Shown: positions 10,484 through 20,632 of the stretch, piece after piece
Position numbering within the stretch: the stretch's first letter is position 1
Layout of the letters: the number at the start of each line of letters is the position of its first letter
NCBI RefSeq assembly: GCF_011074885.1
Contig: NC_054684.1
Location: 124,001 to 188,000 of the forward strand
Origin: Brettanomyces bruxellensis
Taxonomy: Eukaryota; Ascomycota; Pichiomycetes; Pichiales; Pichiaceae
Direction: 5' to 3'
Length of the DNA: 64,000 nucleotides
Translations under genes and position numbers: made by a program
Notes under the pieces: generated by a model
What the model was told of the DNA's origin: nothing
The model's input: the letters and a program-made list of their open reading frames with translations, nothing else
The model's database searches: none

Positions 10484-11266
10484 TCAGACAGTTCCCATCT
10501 TTTTCTCAGTGGAACACGAATATGCCTTATTTTTGTTTGTTCTCAATTGCAGCAGGTTCTGCTTTTTCGAGTTCTAGTAGTACATACTGAAATTTATATT
10601 TTTCATTCTATACGTATGATTTTCAATCTAGTGACGAATTATCAATTTTCTTTAATCTCCAATTAATTAAGTTCGAAGAGTAGGAATGAACTAATAATTT
10701 TTTCGCACAGAAAATAAATTTGGCGTCTTTTACCATCGGAGTTTGGTTTGGAAGTTTTGTGAAACAGAAGTACCTGTTTTTCTCTCCTATAAAATGCGTT
10801 GTATCGATTTCTTGTGATAATTAAGCGTGTCCACCTGATTCATCCCAAAGCACATAAAGGACGAAAAAAAAGATAGCGGGAAAAAATTTTTGATTTGACT
10901 CAGAATCACCTAAACTTAAGCATGCACTCATGTAAAATTATCATTAACAACTAACATGATCTCATGATGTAATTATTTTCCCCTATTCAATATTCCTTTA
11001 CGACAGCTTTTCACAAAATTCTGAGGGAACTCAGAACGCTGGCATATTTGTGGAATAGGGTCGATACACATACCTTACCGGGATTGCTTGTTCAGAGTCG
11101 TTTTAACACGCTGATTCAACACACTCTATGATAAACAAATCTTCTTTCGGGTCTAAGGCATAACAAGGTGATAAGTTAATTCATTTTATTTTTCAAAAGG
11201 GACTCTAACTGATCTCTCATTTTATTTTGGCAATTTTGATAAAATTATAGCGGAATATAACATATT
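10484..11266. other. Intergenic region
   Basis: About 780 bp of AT-rich sequence between two plus-strand genes. It should hold the terminator of the aminotransferase gene and the promoter of the carrier gene. I see no further gene, RNA or repeat in it. Confidence 0.6.
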
Positions 11267-12340
11267 ATGGCGAGAGGGAATAACACCGATGAAGCCCCGG
11301 TTATAATTCCTGCAATTACGGGAAATATTACTTATGATAATCCCTTGTTCACAATGCCTAAATTTCTTACCCCATACAAGATCCCAATTCTATCTTATAC
11401 AGCTTCTCTATTTAGTACTGCAGTGGGCTTCCCATTAGATTCCATCAAAACAAGGATGCAAACACATACATTTAGGAATGCTTATCAATGTTTCAAATAT
11501 ACAATACACATAGAAGGAGTTCGTGGTTTATTTAGAGGAATCGTTGCTCCTTTATTATCCACCTCGTTTTCAAGATCGCTTGGCGTTACGATATTTACCG
11601 ACGCAAAGCCCATAGTATCATCGGCATTATATCCAATATGGGGATATGAACCTTTAATTTCTAGCAAAAAAGCATCTAATAAACAATTGGCTGCTGTGAT
11701 TAATAATATGCCAGTCTCATTTATATCTGGGGGAATTGCTGGTGCTGTAGTTTCGACATTTGCATGCCCATTTGAACTTACAAAGATATTTCAACAAATT
11801 ATAATGCTTGTGAACTCAGATACAGCAATGAATATGACATCTGACCGTCTTCCCACCAGTTTGCTTGATGTGACAAAATCCATTATAAAGTATGAAGGTG
11901 TTTCTGGTTTGTATTCCGGATTTAGATATCACATTTTAAGGGATTCATGCTCTTCCGGCCTTTTCTATGGCATATATGAAACGGTGAAATTAGGACTTCA
12001 ATCATTGAGCGCAAAAGCAAAGGAGGATAATTTTATTGACGAGTCCTTCAAAAGCAATTTTGACGTTATATGTGTGCCTGTTGCTGGTGCGCTGGCCGGT
12101 TGTATGTCCTGGATAACTGTTTTTCCTATAGATACTGTGAAAGCACAATATCAGAGAGATATAGTTGGAAACATAATCAGGGCTCATTCAGGGTTAGGGA
12201 AAATACCAGTTGTTGCAAAAAGACTTCGTTTTCCTACACGGGATATGTACAAAGGGTTGGGACCATCAATTACCAGATCAATTCTTATCACAACCATATT
12301 TTTTAGTTTATTCGAAGGTCTGATGAAAAACATTGCCTAA
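11267..12340 (+). CDS. Mitochondrial carrier family (SLC25-type) protein
   Basis: 357 aa with the tripartite mitochondrial-carrier structure. Three Px[DE]xx[KR] signatures appear at regular spacing: PLDSIK (56-61), PFELTK (168-173) and PIDTVK (287-292), each at the end of the odd-numbered helix of a repeat. Gly-rich helices (GGIAGAVV, GALAGCM) and downstream GLFRG / GLYSG / YKGLG elements complete the pattern. Carriers of this family exchange metabolites across the inner mitochondrial membrane. The overall look is closest to the yeast carriers around YFR045W and the carnitine/ornithine branch, but the transported substrate is not recognisable. The N-terminal 40 residues are a non-cleaved extension. 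Confidence 0.85.
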   Translation: MARGNNTDEAPVIIPAITGNITYDNPLFTMPKFLTPYKIPILSYTASLFSTAVGFPLDSIKTRMQTHTFRNAYQCFKYTIHIEGVRGLFRGIVAPLLSTSFSRSLGVTIFTDAKPIVSSALYPIWGYEPLISSKKASNKQLAAVINNMPVSFISGGIAGAVVSTFACPFELTKIFQQIIMLVNSDTAMNMTSDRLPTSLLDVTKSIIKYEGVSGLYSGFRYHILRDSCSSGLFYGIYETVKLGLQSLSAKAKEDNFIDESFKSNFDVICVPVAGALAGCMSWITVFPIDTVKAQYQRDIVGNIIRAHSGLGKIPVVAKRLRFPTRDMYKGLGPSITRSILITTIFFSLFEGLMKNIA

Positions 12341-12945
12341 GGAGGCCCTTATGCAGAGAAAACTTGCTCAGGCATACATATGTTTTTGCCCTGGCGGTTT
12401 TCTTGTTTCATGATCGATTATAATCCTCATACTATAGAAAAATACCAATTTGTTTATGATTTATTCCAACCAAAGAAACATTCAAATAACTTTGCTTCAT
12501 TCTTGATTTATAAAACTAATCATCAAATGAAAACTTCATTTCATTCTACTTGTATATAACATTACCAGTCCTCGATAACATGTATATTTAATGTATAATA
12601 CAAAGCACAAGACAACCTTTGTTACCATCATTCAGGTGCACCGGTAAATACTTTTTGAGATTACCTGAATTTGGCACGATGTAGAACTTCATTTTATTTT
12701 TTAAATTTTTTCGCTCTGAGTTCTTTGTAGACCTAAATTTTTTGTGGATGCAGGAAAATGAAAAAAAAAAAATGTGAGAAATAAAAAAATAGTGTTCACG
12801 TTACGTTATCACTAATATCCTGTCCCATTGCGTTTGATTTTCATCTTTGATAAAATGAAGGACATTAAGTTGACAGCAGTAAAATATACAAATCCTAGCT
12901 TAGAAAACGTTGAAAATAAAAACGAAATAAGACTAGAAACATAAC
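12341..12945. other. Intergenic region
   Basis: About 600 bp, AT-rich, with A/T runs near 12700-12790. It contains no supported gene and separates two plus-strand genes. Confidence 0.6.
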
Positions 12946-15900
12946 ATGCTGCTGTGGCATTTACAGCAAACATCTTTAAAGATTGTTATGCTGCTTTTAT
13001 TGCTGCTAGCAGCGTTAATGAAGGAAACAACTGCTGCATTTGTCAGTTCCAAGTCATGTGGCGATCATTCTTTATACAAATTTTCGAGCTTTCTCACAAA
13101 TGCTTCGTATTTTAAAGATACTGGTATGCTTGATTTCCAACTTCGTGCATTTGCCTTGGCTGATATATTTGATGTCAACACAACCACAAATATGTACACA
13201 ACCATGCATTTAACTATCACGTATGTTGACGAGGTTTTAGTTAGCAAATACCTTCGTCTATGTGATTTTGTGGATGTCAATCATATGACATCTTACTATG
13301 TTCCATCGGGCGTTTTCAGTGGCATCGATCATTTGTTCACTCGTGGTGGAACCGCAACGCAAACTATAACCACGCTCATTGAACTTAACGGAACGAAGAC
13401 ATCGACTTCCATAGTTGAAAAATCAACAGTTGCAAAAGTCACTGATAGCCTAGTCAATAAAACGGCCGATGATACGGATATTCTCCCGGTGGGTATTCAG
13501 AAAAGGCTTTATGATCAGAGTTTTGGAACATCACGTGTCAATTCATCAGGAATATATTCTCAACCATGGAATCCCTCGTTTATCACGAAATTTTTGGAAC
13601 CATCCGAGATACCTACGTCTAGATTTGGAAATGCAAAATATCGTACAACATATCATAAAAAAGAGAATAGTCTGGAGGCTGTTCAGGCATTTACTTTTCC
13701 CGATTCCATTCGTACCGTTGAGGTGGTAGAATCGACAACGGTAACACCTTACGCCCAAATTCCAACACAGAGTGCGGCATCTGCCTATAACAGCACTTCA
13801 ACTTCTTGTCCAATATTTAAAGATAACGAGATCACAATATCGATTTCAGAGCATGTTGGACATCGATCTGCAATGGGTTCTTTTGAAATTATTGTTGAAA
13901 TTATTGATCCGGATGCAGAGCACGAGACCATCGGTTGTACTTCATCATTTATTTCGATTGTTCAGGAAAAAACGCTTTCAGATGGTCTTACGATCTTTTT
14001 TGCAGTTCTTTTGGCATTCATTTTTATCAGCAATATTACAAACATATTTTTATCTCCGTATCAGGATTCGGAGGATGTTTATCTTATGCCTGCTGCCATG
14101 ATTTGCAACGCTCCGTTGTTAAACCAAGTCACGCCATCTTTTGTTGACTTCTTCCGTTATTTGCAGTTTATATTTTTTATGGTTGCGTTGAATCTACACT
14201 ATCCAGGATTTTTATCTCCATTAGTCGGATCATTTCGCTGGGTGGCTCTTCTTGGTGTGAAGAGTATTTCAAATGATTCAAGTGGCGATGTATATCAGAC
14301 AATATACTCGGGAGGGTTAAAGTCACTTCTTGATGGATCTGGAACACATCCAATGTCAATTCAATGGGGTTGGCTTATTGGCGACTTTTTTATTTTGGTC
14401 GGATCTTACATAATCATCCACAATACACTTTTTGGGGTGATTTATCTTATTAAGAAATTAAAGCGAAAATCTGTCGGGGGGTATAGCAGACGACGCTTCA
14501 TATATTATAATGTTGGTGTTCTTCTATCCTCATTTTTGACATTAGCCACGATACCATTGCTTTCGATTAGCCTTTACGTTGTTTCTACAGCACAGAGCAG
14601 CCCTTATGGAGGACCACGAATGGGGGATCATTTCTATACTTGGTGTGTTGCTACCGCATCAATCATATTGGCTTTATACATTATCGCCGTTTTATTTTTT
14701 GGATTGAGGTATGTTTACTTCAAAAGGAGTAGAAAAATACTTTATACCAAGTTGTCCGTGATGCTTTTATGGAATTGGATATACTCTGGGTTCAATGTTT
14801 CAAAGGTTTCATTTGTGCTAATTGACCAGATTGAGACTCTAGCGTTTGCTATTGCCATAGGGTGCTTGCAGGCAAGTGGCGTAGCGCAACTTTGCGTTAT
14901 TATAATCTCAAAGTCAGCGTATCTCCTTTTACTCATAATATACAAGCCTTATTACTCGCAGACGAGAATGAACAGAGTAAAGATTGCTTGCTCTACAGCA
15001 TCATTGGTGATCTGTTTCCTTCACATTCCTTTCATTTTCTCTTTGAATAGAAGTGAATGTGTTCGCACCAGGTTTGTCTGGGCAATATCAATTATCCATT
15101 TGGTTGTTATTATTTGCTTGTTTGTTTTTCCTACTCTACACAACATATATCTTTGCTACAGACTTTATCGCAAATACCGCCTTGGTGATAAAGGAACAGA
15201 TATTCCGGATTACAGAGAGAGGGGAGATCTGATTGAAATTCCATTCTACTCTGACAATTGCTCCTTATTTACAGCTGAAACATTTGCCGATTTGGCTACA
15301 ATGCCACCTTTATCTCCTTCTGTTTCTCAACTGCTTCACGTCAATTCTAGTACCCAAGGTATTACTGAGAACAGAGATGATGAGGCTGAAATTGTGCTGG
15401 TATCCTCAACTCCATATCATCAAAGGACAACAAAAGATTGGACTGAGAGGGAAGTTGATTTTTACTATAATGCCCAGAGGGTTCTTGATCCAGATCCAGA
15501 AGTTCGTCAATTATGGGAGGAAAGAGGAAGAAAACTACAAGTTGCTAAGAATGCGATAGCCTCTAAGACCATGGAGAAGGTACAGACTCAAATGTCAAAT
15601 ATACGAATAGAAAATTTAGATGGAACCAACAACTTTTTGAAACGTGTCAGGCAATTTGGTTTTGGAAGCCTAATCTCCGGCCGTTTTAGGGTGAAAAGAC
15701 AGCAGCCGAAATCATTTGAGGTTATAAGACCACATCAAAGAATTATTAAACATCAAGGAGGAGGTGTCCTAGGTTCGGATAACTCCGTGGAAAGTGCAAC
15801 TATTATGAACACTTCAGATTGTGACGATGATGAAAAAAATGCACCGGAAAGCGATTTATCAGCAAACAAGCACAATAGCTTAGGGAGTACGGCAGCTGGC

Positions 15901-16014
15901 TCAATTTCAGACGAATCAATTCTTGTTACACCTATCTCTGCTACTAATAAATATAGATTAAGAGTTGTAAATACAGCTTCTTTTTCATCGACGAACGATA
16001 CGTCCGATTGTTAA
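12946..16014 (+). CDS. TRP-like / Flc-family membrane protein
   Basis: 1022 aa. A signal peptide (residues 1-31, hydrophobic core IVMLLLLLLAALM) is followed by a luminal/extracellular ML-like domain with paired cysteines and N-glycosylation sequons (about 32-345). A polytopic region of roughly eight to ten transmembrane helices starts at FFAVLLAFIFISNITNIFL (about residue 349) and ends near residue 735. A long Ser-rich cytosolic tail (about 735-1022) follows. This ML-TRP architecture is that of the fungal Flc/Pkd2-like family (S. cerevisiae FLC1-3 and YOR365C), implicated in calcium homeostasis, FAD transport into the ER and cell-wall integrity. The long tail and divergent sequence suggest the YOR365C-like branch rather than FLC1-3. 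Individual function is not established. Confidence 0.8.
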   Translation: MLLWHLQQTSLKIVMLLLLLLAALMKETTAAFVSSKSCGDHSLYKFSSFLTNASYFKDTGMLDFQLRAFALADIFDVNTTTNMYTTMHLTITYVDEVLVSKYLRLCDFVDVNHMTSYYVPSGVFSGIDHLFTRGGTATQTITTLIELNGTKTSTSIVEKSTVAKVTDSLVNKTADDTDILPVGIQKRLYDQSFGTSRVNSSGIYSQPWNPSFITKFLEPSEIPTSRFGNAKYRTTYHKKENSLEAVQAFTFPDSIRTVEVVESTTVTPYAQIPTQSAASAYNSTSTSCPIFKDNEITISISEHVGHRSAMGSFEIIVEIIDPDAEHETIGCTSSFISIVQEKTLSDGLTIFFAVLLAFIFISNITNIFLSPYQDSEDVYLMPAAMICNAPLLNQVTPSFVDFFRYLQFIFFMVALNLHYPGFLSPLVGSFRWVALLGVKSISNDSSGDVYQTIYSGGLKSLLDGSGTHPMSIQWGWLIGDFFILVGSYIIIHNTLFGVIYLIKKLKRKSVGGYSRRRFIYYNVGVLLSSFLTLATIPLLSISLYVVSTAQSSPYGGPRMGDHFYTWCVATASIILALYIIAVLFFGLRYVYFKRSRKILYTKLSVMLLWNWIYSGFNVSKVSFVLIDQIETLAFAIAIGCLQASGVAQLCVIIISKSAYLLLLIIYKPYYSQTRMNRVKIACSTASLVICFLHIPFIFSLNRSECVRTRFVWAISIIHLVVIICLFVFPTLHNIYLCYRLYRKYRLGDKGTDIPDYRERGDLIEIPFYSDNCSLFTAETFADLATMPPLSPSVSQLLHVNSSTQGITENRDDEAEIVLVSSTPYHQRTTKDWTEREVDFYYNAQRVLDPDPEVRQLWEERGRKLQVAKNAIASKTMEKVQTQMSNIRIENLDGTNNFLKRVRQFGFGSLISGRFRVKRQQPKSFEVIRPHQRIIKHQGGGVLGSDNSVESATIMNTSDCDDDEKNAPESDLSANKHNSLGSTAAGSISDESILVTPISATNKYRLRVVNTASFSSTNDTSDC

Positions 16015-16155
16015 GCTGCGCACTTTTTTTATGCATTTCATTCCTATCATGCGCTCTTTTATTTAGGTCTGAAAGCATTTTATCGGGTTTTTTATATATT
16101 GGTTATTTTATCATTCATTTTGGCTTAAAGATTTAAATATAGTCTAGTAGTGTGA

Positions 16156-17823
16156 TTATGCCCTTCTTCTTTTGTGTGAACGCCTTTCATCTTCTTGTAA
16201 CTTTCTTTTCAGGACATTCTTAAGTAACTTTTCGTCTTCAATGATTGTGTATTTCGGTTTGCCCGTGGTATCACTCACAGGAGGAAAACTACCATTAAGA
16301 ATGTCCTTCAAACAAGTCACCTCATCTGACAAAATTATGTTTGCAATATCCTGCTTAGAGAGTTTCAAGGTAAACGATTCAGGAAAATAAAATTCCCCTT
16401 TACGAATATTCTGTGGATACCGATTAATTGCACCGATTATAATATTTTTCAAATCCTCCATAAATGAATTTGTAACAATTGATCTTTCCTCCAGTAATTG
16501 GTAGCACTTCACAATTGTGCGATTAACAAAAATGTCAAATTCTCTTTTCTCGGAATGCTTTACCAGCCTCCTAAACCATTTCGAATCACTTTTGAAACTA
16601 CCAAGAAGGGTGGAGAAAATTAGTAGCATCAAAATAAATTCAGGAAGAAGCTCACCTTTTGCATAAATCTCATATTTATCGATCACAATTCCTCCATCTG
16701 AATCTACAAGCGTTTCCTCAAGATAATCCGAATTCTTAATCATGTCAAGTATTCTATCAACAACAGCGGGTGCATTTTTTATATTTGGAAAAGCCTTTGA
16801 AAAAGCTATCTTATAGTGATCTATTATTAGGTCCAATGGTAAATCCACAAACTCAGCGGCGGATGATGGCAGCTCGATATAACCGTATTTTCTCAAAATT
16901 TCAGAATTTGGAAGCTCGCCATAGGTATTATAAATTTGTTCTCCTTTCTTTATATTCTTGATCGCTTTCATGGCAAGTTTTTCATGATCGTAATGTAAGG
17001 TAGCATTTACTAGCCTAGTATTTGCATTGAGTGTATCTGCTAGAGGCACCATGGATTTCAGATATGTATCATTCCTTATGCATTCGGTCAGATCATACTC
17101 TTCAGAATCATTCCCTTCACCCTGTTCATCACTGCCACTTTCTCCCCCCTTGGTCTCACCAAGTCTGTTTTCTACTTCAGCAGCTTCAATTTTATCATCT
17201 TGATTAGAAGAATTATTCTCGTATTCTTCCTCTGTGATAACCTCCGCATGGTCCACATCAAACGAATACGACATTAGAAGACTTCCAATGACACGGAATT
17301 TCTTGAGAGTCAAAAATTTGATCATTTCTGGAACGTGTAATTTAGTGCAATACTGAGGAACCAGTTTATGATATAGTTGTTCGACAGCATCTTCTCCAAT
17401 ACGATCTAAAACACAAGATGGACTCAAATATTCAAGTTCTTCATCCTTCCAGAACATTAATGTCGTAAATTGATTCTCCTCTTGCGGAAGTATCTTCAAG
17501 TAGGGGTACCATTTTGATTTCTCTCCAAGCATTAGTTCATATGCTAAACAAAGGATGAGCGCTTCCCATTGACCCAGACCAATTAAAATGCTTTCATTTT
17601 CTCCATTATTAAGTTGTGTGAGCGCTGCCGAATCAACATTAATTACTTTATCCCTTGTAAATTCGAACAGTGTTTCTCCCTCTGCAATGTCATTCACTGC
17701 AGTAAGTCCTCGTCCTTGACTTCTAGATCGAAGATCTACAACTTTCACCTTAGAAGATATCAGCTGAAAATTTGTGTGCACCCAATCAACAAACTCATTT
17801 GTCCTTTTCGCAAACTCTGACAT
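16156..17823 (-). CDS. RKM4: SET-domain lysine methyltransferase (Rkm4/SETD6-like)
   Basis: 555 aa, ATG at 17823. The N-terminal part opens the SET fold (GRGLTAVNDIAEGETLFEF). After a long insertion the catalytic end of SET appears as NATLHYDHEKLAMKAIKNIK followed by the IYNTYGELPNSEILRKYGYIE motif, where the Tyr and Asn are the SAM/lysine-binding residues. A Rubisco-LSMT-type substrate-binding domain forms the C-terminus. This split-SET plus LSMT layout is that of yeast Rkm enzymes. The YGELPNSE-type motif fits Rkm4 (Rpl42 methylation; SETD6 relatives) best. An acidic, Ser/Asn-rich insertion (residues about 195-245) lengthens it relative to S. cerevisiae Rkm4 (about 494 aa). It is divergently transcribed from STI1 and convergent with the TRP-like gene (141-bp gap). 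Confidence 0.75.
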   Translation of the reverse strand: MSEFAKRTNEFVDWVHTNFQLISSKVKVVDLRSRSQGRGLTAVNDIAEGETLFEFTRDKVINVDSAALTQLNNGENESILIGLGQWEALILCLAYELMLGEKSKWYPYLKILPQEENQFTTLMFWKDEELEYLSPSCVLDRIGEDAVEQLYHKLVPQYCTKLHVPEMIKFLTLKKFRVIGSLLMSYSFDVDHAEVITEEEYENNSSNQDDKIEAAEVENRLGETKGGESGSDEQGEGNDSEEYDLTECIRNDTYLKSMVPLADTLNANTRLVNATLHYDHEKLAMKAIKNIKKGEQIYNTYGELPNSEILRKYGYIELPSSAAEFVDLPLDLIIDHYKIAFSKAFPNIKNAPAVVDRILDMIKNSDYLEETLVDSDGGIVIDKYEIYAKGELLPEFILMLLIFSTLLGSFKSDSKWFRRLVKHSEKREFDIFVNRTIVKCYQLLEERSIVTNSFMEDLKNIIIGAINRYPQNIRKGEFYFPESFTLKLSKQDIANIILSDEVTCLKDILNGSFPPVSDTTGKPKYTIIEDEKLLKNVLKRKLQEDERRSHKRRRA

Positions 17824-18358
17824 CCTAAAATGGTGACACCGATACTACGATAAATTATATAGATCAATCAATCGTATTACGGAGTAAGTTTCGTTTGAGT
17901 TCGAGTAAATTCTAAAAAGATCTCTCAAAAGGGTGAAATTTAAGATCTGGGACTGCAGGAAAATTTTTTTGAATTCATTTAGATTGGTTTTCAAATAGAC
18001 TTCAAACCAAAAATATAACCATTTACATCAGATTTTGTTACAAAATTTAGACATATGGTCACACAACATATGAATACTAGATGATACAGCATGTGTACTG
18101 CGTTTTATGATATTAGAACATCATTTGATCAAGAATGAATACTTTCAGATTTACTCACCCGTGCACCATGCATATCTTTTTCTAGAAGTTTCCTCTCGAA
18201 GAGGAAGTTGAAAGAAAAAAAAGTCTATATAATCTTCATGAAGTTCTCAGCGTTGCCCGATGGTGAAAATGAATTACTTTTCGAATAGCCTGGCCCCACA
18301 AGCACAATACGGCTAGATACTTTTTTAAACAACTGTTAATTAAAATTGATTCATCACA
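17824..18358. other. Divergent promoter region between RKM4-like and STI1
   Basis: 535 bp shared by two divergent genes. The STI1-proximal half contains a perfect three-unit heat-shock element, a second degenerate one and a TATA box (listed separately). Nothing comparable is visible on the methyltransferase side. Confidence 0.6.
18180..18192 (+). promoter_or_regulatory. Heat-shock element (Hsf1 site)
   Basis: TTC-TA-GAA-GT-TTC is a perfect three-unit nTTCnnGAAnnTTC heat-shock element 167 bp upstream of the STI1 ATG. A second, imperfect array (TTC-AT-GAA-GT-TCT) follows at 18235-18247, and a TATATAA lies between them at 18226-18232. STI1 is an Hsf1 target in S. cerevisiae, so the site and the gene agree. 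Confidence 0.7.
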
Positions 18359-20077
18359 ATGACTACGGCTGACGAATTTAAAGCACAAGGAAATAATGCG
18401 TTTCGTGCACAAGATTTTGAAAAAGCTATAGACCTATTTAGCAAGGCAATAGATGTTTCTGAAAAGCCTAATCATGTTTTATACTCGAACAGATCTGCTT
18501 GCTATACGTCGTTGCATAAATATGATAATGCGTTGAAGGATGCTCAGAAATGTGTTGAGATTAATCCAACTTGGGCTAAAGGCTACAATCGTATTGCTGC
18601 TGCATATTACGGCGAGGGTCGGTTTGATGAAGCTCAAAAGCAGTACCAGAAGGCATTGGAAATTGATCCTTCAAATAAAATGGCCAAGACAGGAATTGAA
18701 GATATTTCAAAGGCTAAGAGTGCCAGTGCAAATCCAGGCATTGGATTAGGTCAAATGTTTAGCGATCCACATCTCATAGAAAAGTTAAAGGCTAATCCAA
18801 AAACTGCCGAATATATGAAGGATCCAATACTCGTTGAAAAGGTTCAAAAGTTGCAAAAGGATCCAAGTTCAGTTTCCAAAGATCTCTTCTCAGACCCAAG
18901 ACTTATGTCAGTTGTTGCCGTGATTTTAGGTATTGATTTGAAGGCTGGTCCCGGAGGACCTTCGGCTGCTCAGACTTCAGCTCCTGTGCAGTCTACATTC
19001 AAAGAAACTCCAAAGGATGAGAAGCCAGAACCAAAGAAAGAGGAGAAAGAGCAAGAAAAAAGTTCGGATGTGCCCCCTGAGAAGGAGCAGGCAGATAAAC
19101 TTAAAAAAGAAGGAAACGATCTGTACAAAGCTCATAAATTTGACGAAGCTATCGGAAAATACAACCAAGCATGGGAAACTTATAAGGATGTTACTTATTT
19201 GAACAATCGTGCTGCTGCTGAGTTTGAAAACGAGGATTATGATACAGCAATTAAGACATGTACCGAGGCAGTCGAAGAGGGCCGAGCAGCACATACAGAC
19301 TATAAGATTATTGCTAAGTCTTTCGCGCGTGTTGGAAATTGCTATGTCAAAAAGGATGATTTACCTAAGGCTATCGAATTTTATGAGAAGTCATTAACGG
19401 AGCACCGTACTGCCTCAACATTAACCAAGTTGAGAAATGCACAAAGGACGCTGAAGAAGAGAAAGACAGAGGCATATATGGATAAGGATAAGGCTGAAGA
19501 AGCTCGTGTCAAGGGTAATGCTGAGTTTAAGAAGGGAGACTGGCCATCAGCAGTTAAGGAGTACACTGAAATGATCAAGAGGGATCCTAGCGATCCAAGG
19601 GGTTATTCTAACAGGGCAGCTGCTCTTTCCAAGTTAATGTCTTTTCCAGATGCTATACAAGACTGTGAAGATGCAATTCAGAGAAGGCCAGACTTTATCA
19701 GAGCTTATATCAGAAAGGCAAATGCAGAGATGGCAATGAAGAAATACAAGGATGCCGACGACACACTTGAGAAGGCAAAGGAAATAATGAAGAAGAACAA
19801 TGAACTGAACTCCCCACAGATGAATGAAATCTATCAACTCTCGCAGAAGGCCCTTACCCAAAGATTTGCTCCAATGGATGGCGAGACTTATGAAGAGACC
19901 ATGAAAAGAGTCCAGAAGGATCCGGAAGTTATTGAGATCATGTCTGATCCAGTAATGCAGACAATCTTACAACAGGCACAGAGTAACCCCGCTGCTTTGC
20001 AAGAGCACATGAAAAACCCAGAGGTGTATAGAAAGATTACTATTTTGATGGCAGCTGGAATTATAAGAACGAGGTAA
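18359..20077 (+). CDS. STI1: Sti1/Hop Hsp70-Hsp90 co-chaperone
   Basis: 572 aa (S. cerevisiae Sti1 about 589). Domain order is TPR1 (about 1-110, AQGNNAFRAQDFEKAIDLFS), DP1 (about 130-190, DPHLIEKLKANPKTAEYM), a charged Lys/Glu linker (about 215-245), TPR2A (about 245-365, KKEGNDLYKAHKFDEAIGKY), TPR2B (about 380-490, RVKGNAEFKKGDWPSAVKEY) and DP2 (about 510-572, DPEVIEIMSDPVMQTILQQA). TPR1 and TPR2B bind the Hsp70 C-terminus and TPR2A binds the Hsp90 MEEVD tail. The protein scaffolds client transfer between the two chaperones in the cytosol and inhibits the Hsp90 ATPase. The upstream heat-shock elements indicate Hsf1 control. Confidence 0.96.
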   Translation: MTTADEFKAQGNNAFRAQDFEKAIDLFSKAIDVSEKPNHVLYSNRSACYTSLHKYDNALKDAQKCVEINPTWAKGYNRIAAAYYGEGRFDEAQKQYQKALEIDPSNKMAKTGIEDISKAKSASANPGIGLGQMFSDPHLIEKLKANPKTAEYMKDPILVEKVQKLQKDPSSVSKDLFSDPRLMSVVAVILGIDLKAGPGGPSAAQTSAPVQSTFKETPKDEKPEPKKEEKEQEKSSDVPPEKEQADKLKKEGNDLYKAHKFDEAIGKYNQAWETYKDVTYLNNRAAAEFENEDYDTAIKTCTEAVEEGRAAHTDYKIIAKSFARVGNCYVKKDDLPKAIEFYEKSLTEHRTASTLTKLRNAQRTLKKRKTEAYMDKDKAEEARVKGNAEFKKGDWPSAVKEYTEMIKRDPSDPRGYSNRAAALSKLMSFPDAIQDCEDAIQRRPDFIRAYIRKANAEMAMKKYKDADDTLEKAKEIMKKNNELNSPQMNEIYQLSQKALTQRFAPMDGETYEETMKRVQKDPEVIEIMSDPVMQTILQQAQSNPAALQEHMKNPEVYRKITILMAAGIIRTR

Positions 20078-20632
20078 GAAAGAAGAAATTTGGATATATA
20101 TATATATAATTTATATTTTTCCCTTAATATTCTTTTTCTTTTGATGTTTTTAGTTTATACAGTTTTAAAATTAGTGCAGTACATCCTTTTTTCTTTTGTT
20201 TGTGTTTGAAGTTGCTGATGAGAAAGCAGAAGGCATGGAAGTAATAATAGTTCAAGCCGCATATCCTATGCAGATTATTGGTAGCTGGGTAAGCATCCTT
20301 ACATATATTAGATTTGTTTGTGTTAAGAAAAAAAATAAAAAAGCGTTGTTGGCAAGTCTGCCGGCATAGAGTTCTCCTAATTCCCTTTTTCCCCATATTC
20401 AAATTTTCTCCCCTCACTACTGATATTATTTTAAGCCGCGATGACACTAAATAGTCACACTTCCTGATGACACTACTTTTATTCTCCTATGTATTTATCA
20501 TGTGTCAATTCCCCGAGCACGTATATGTTCTTAGATTTAAAAGATCTTTTTCATTAATAGAGATATCCTCTGAGGTGAATTAAAGCATTAGAAGTTTGAA
20601 ATCTACGAACTGACGCTGCTAATTGATTATAT
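20078..20632. other. Intergenic region upstream of SNF1
   Basis: About 555 bp. A short (AT)n tract occurs at 20094-20107 just after the STI1 stop and probably belongs to its polyadenylation region. The rest is AT-rich leader/promoter of SNF1 with no other feature recognised. Confidence 0.55.
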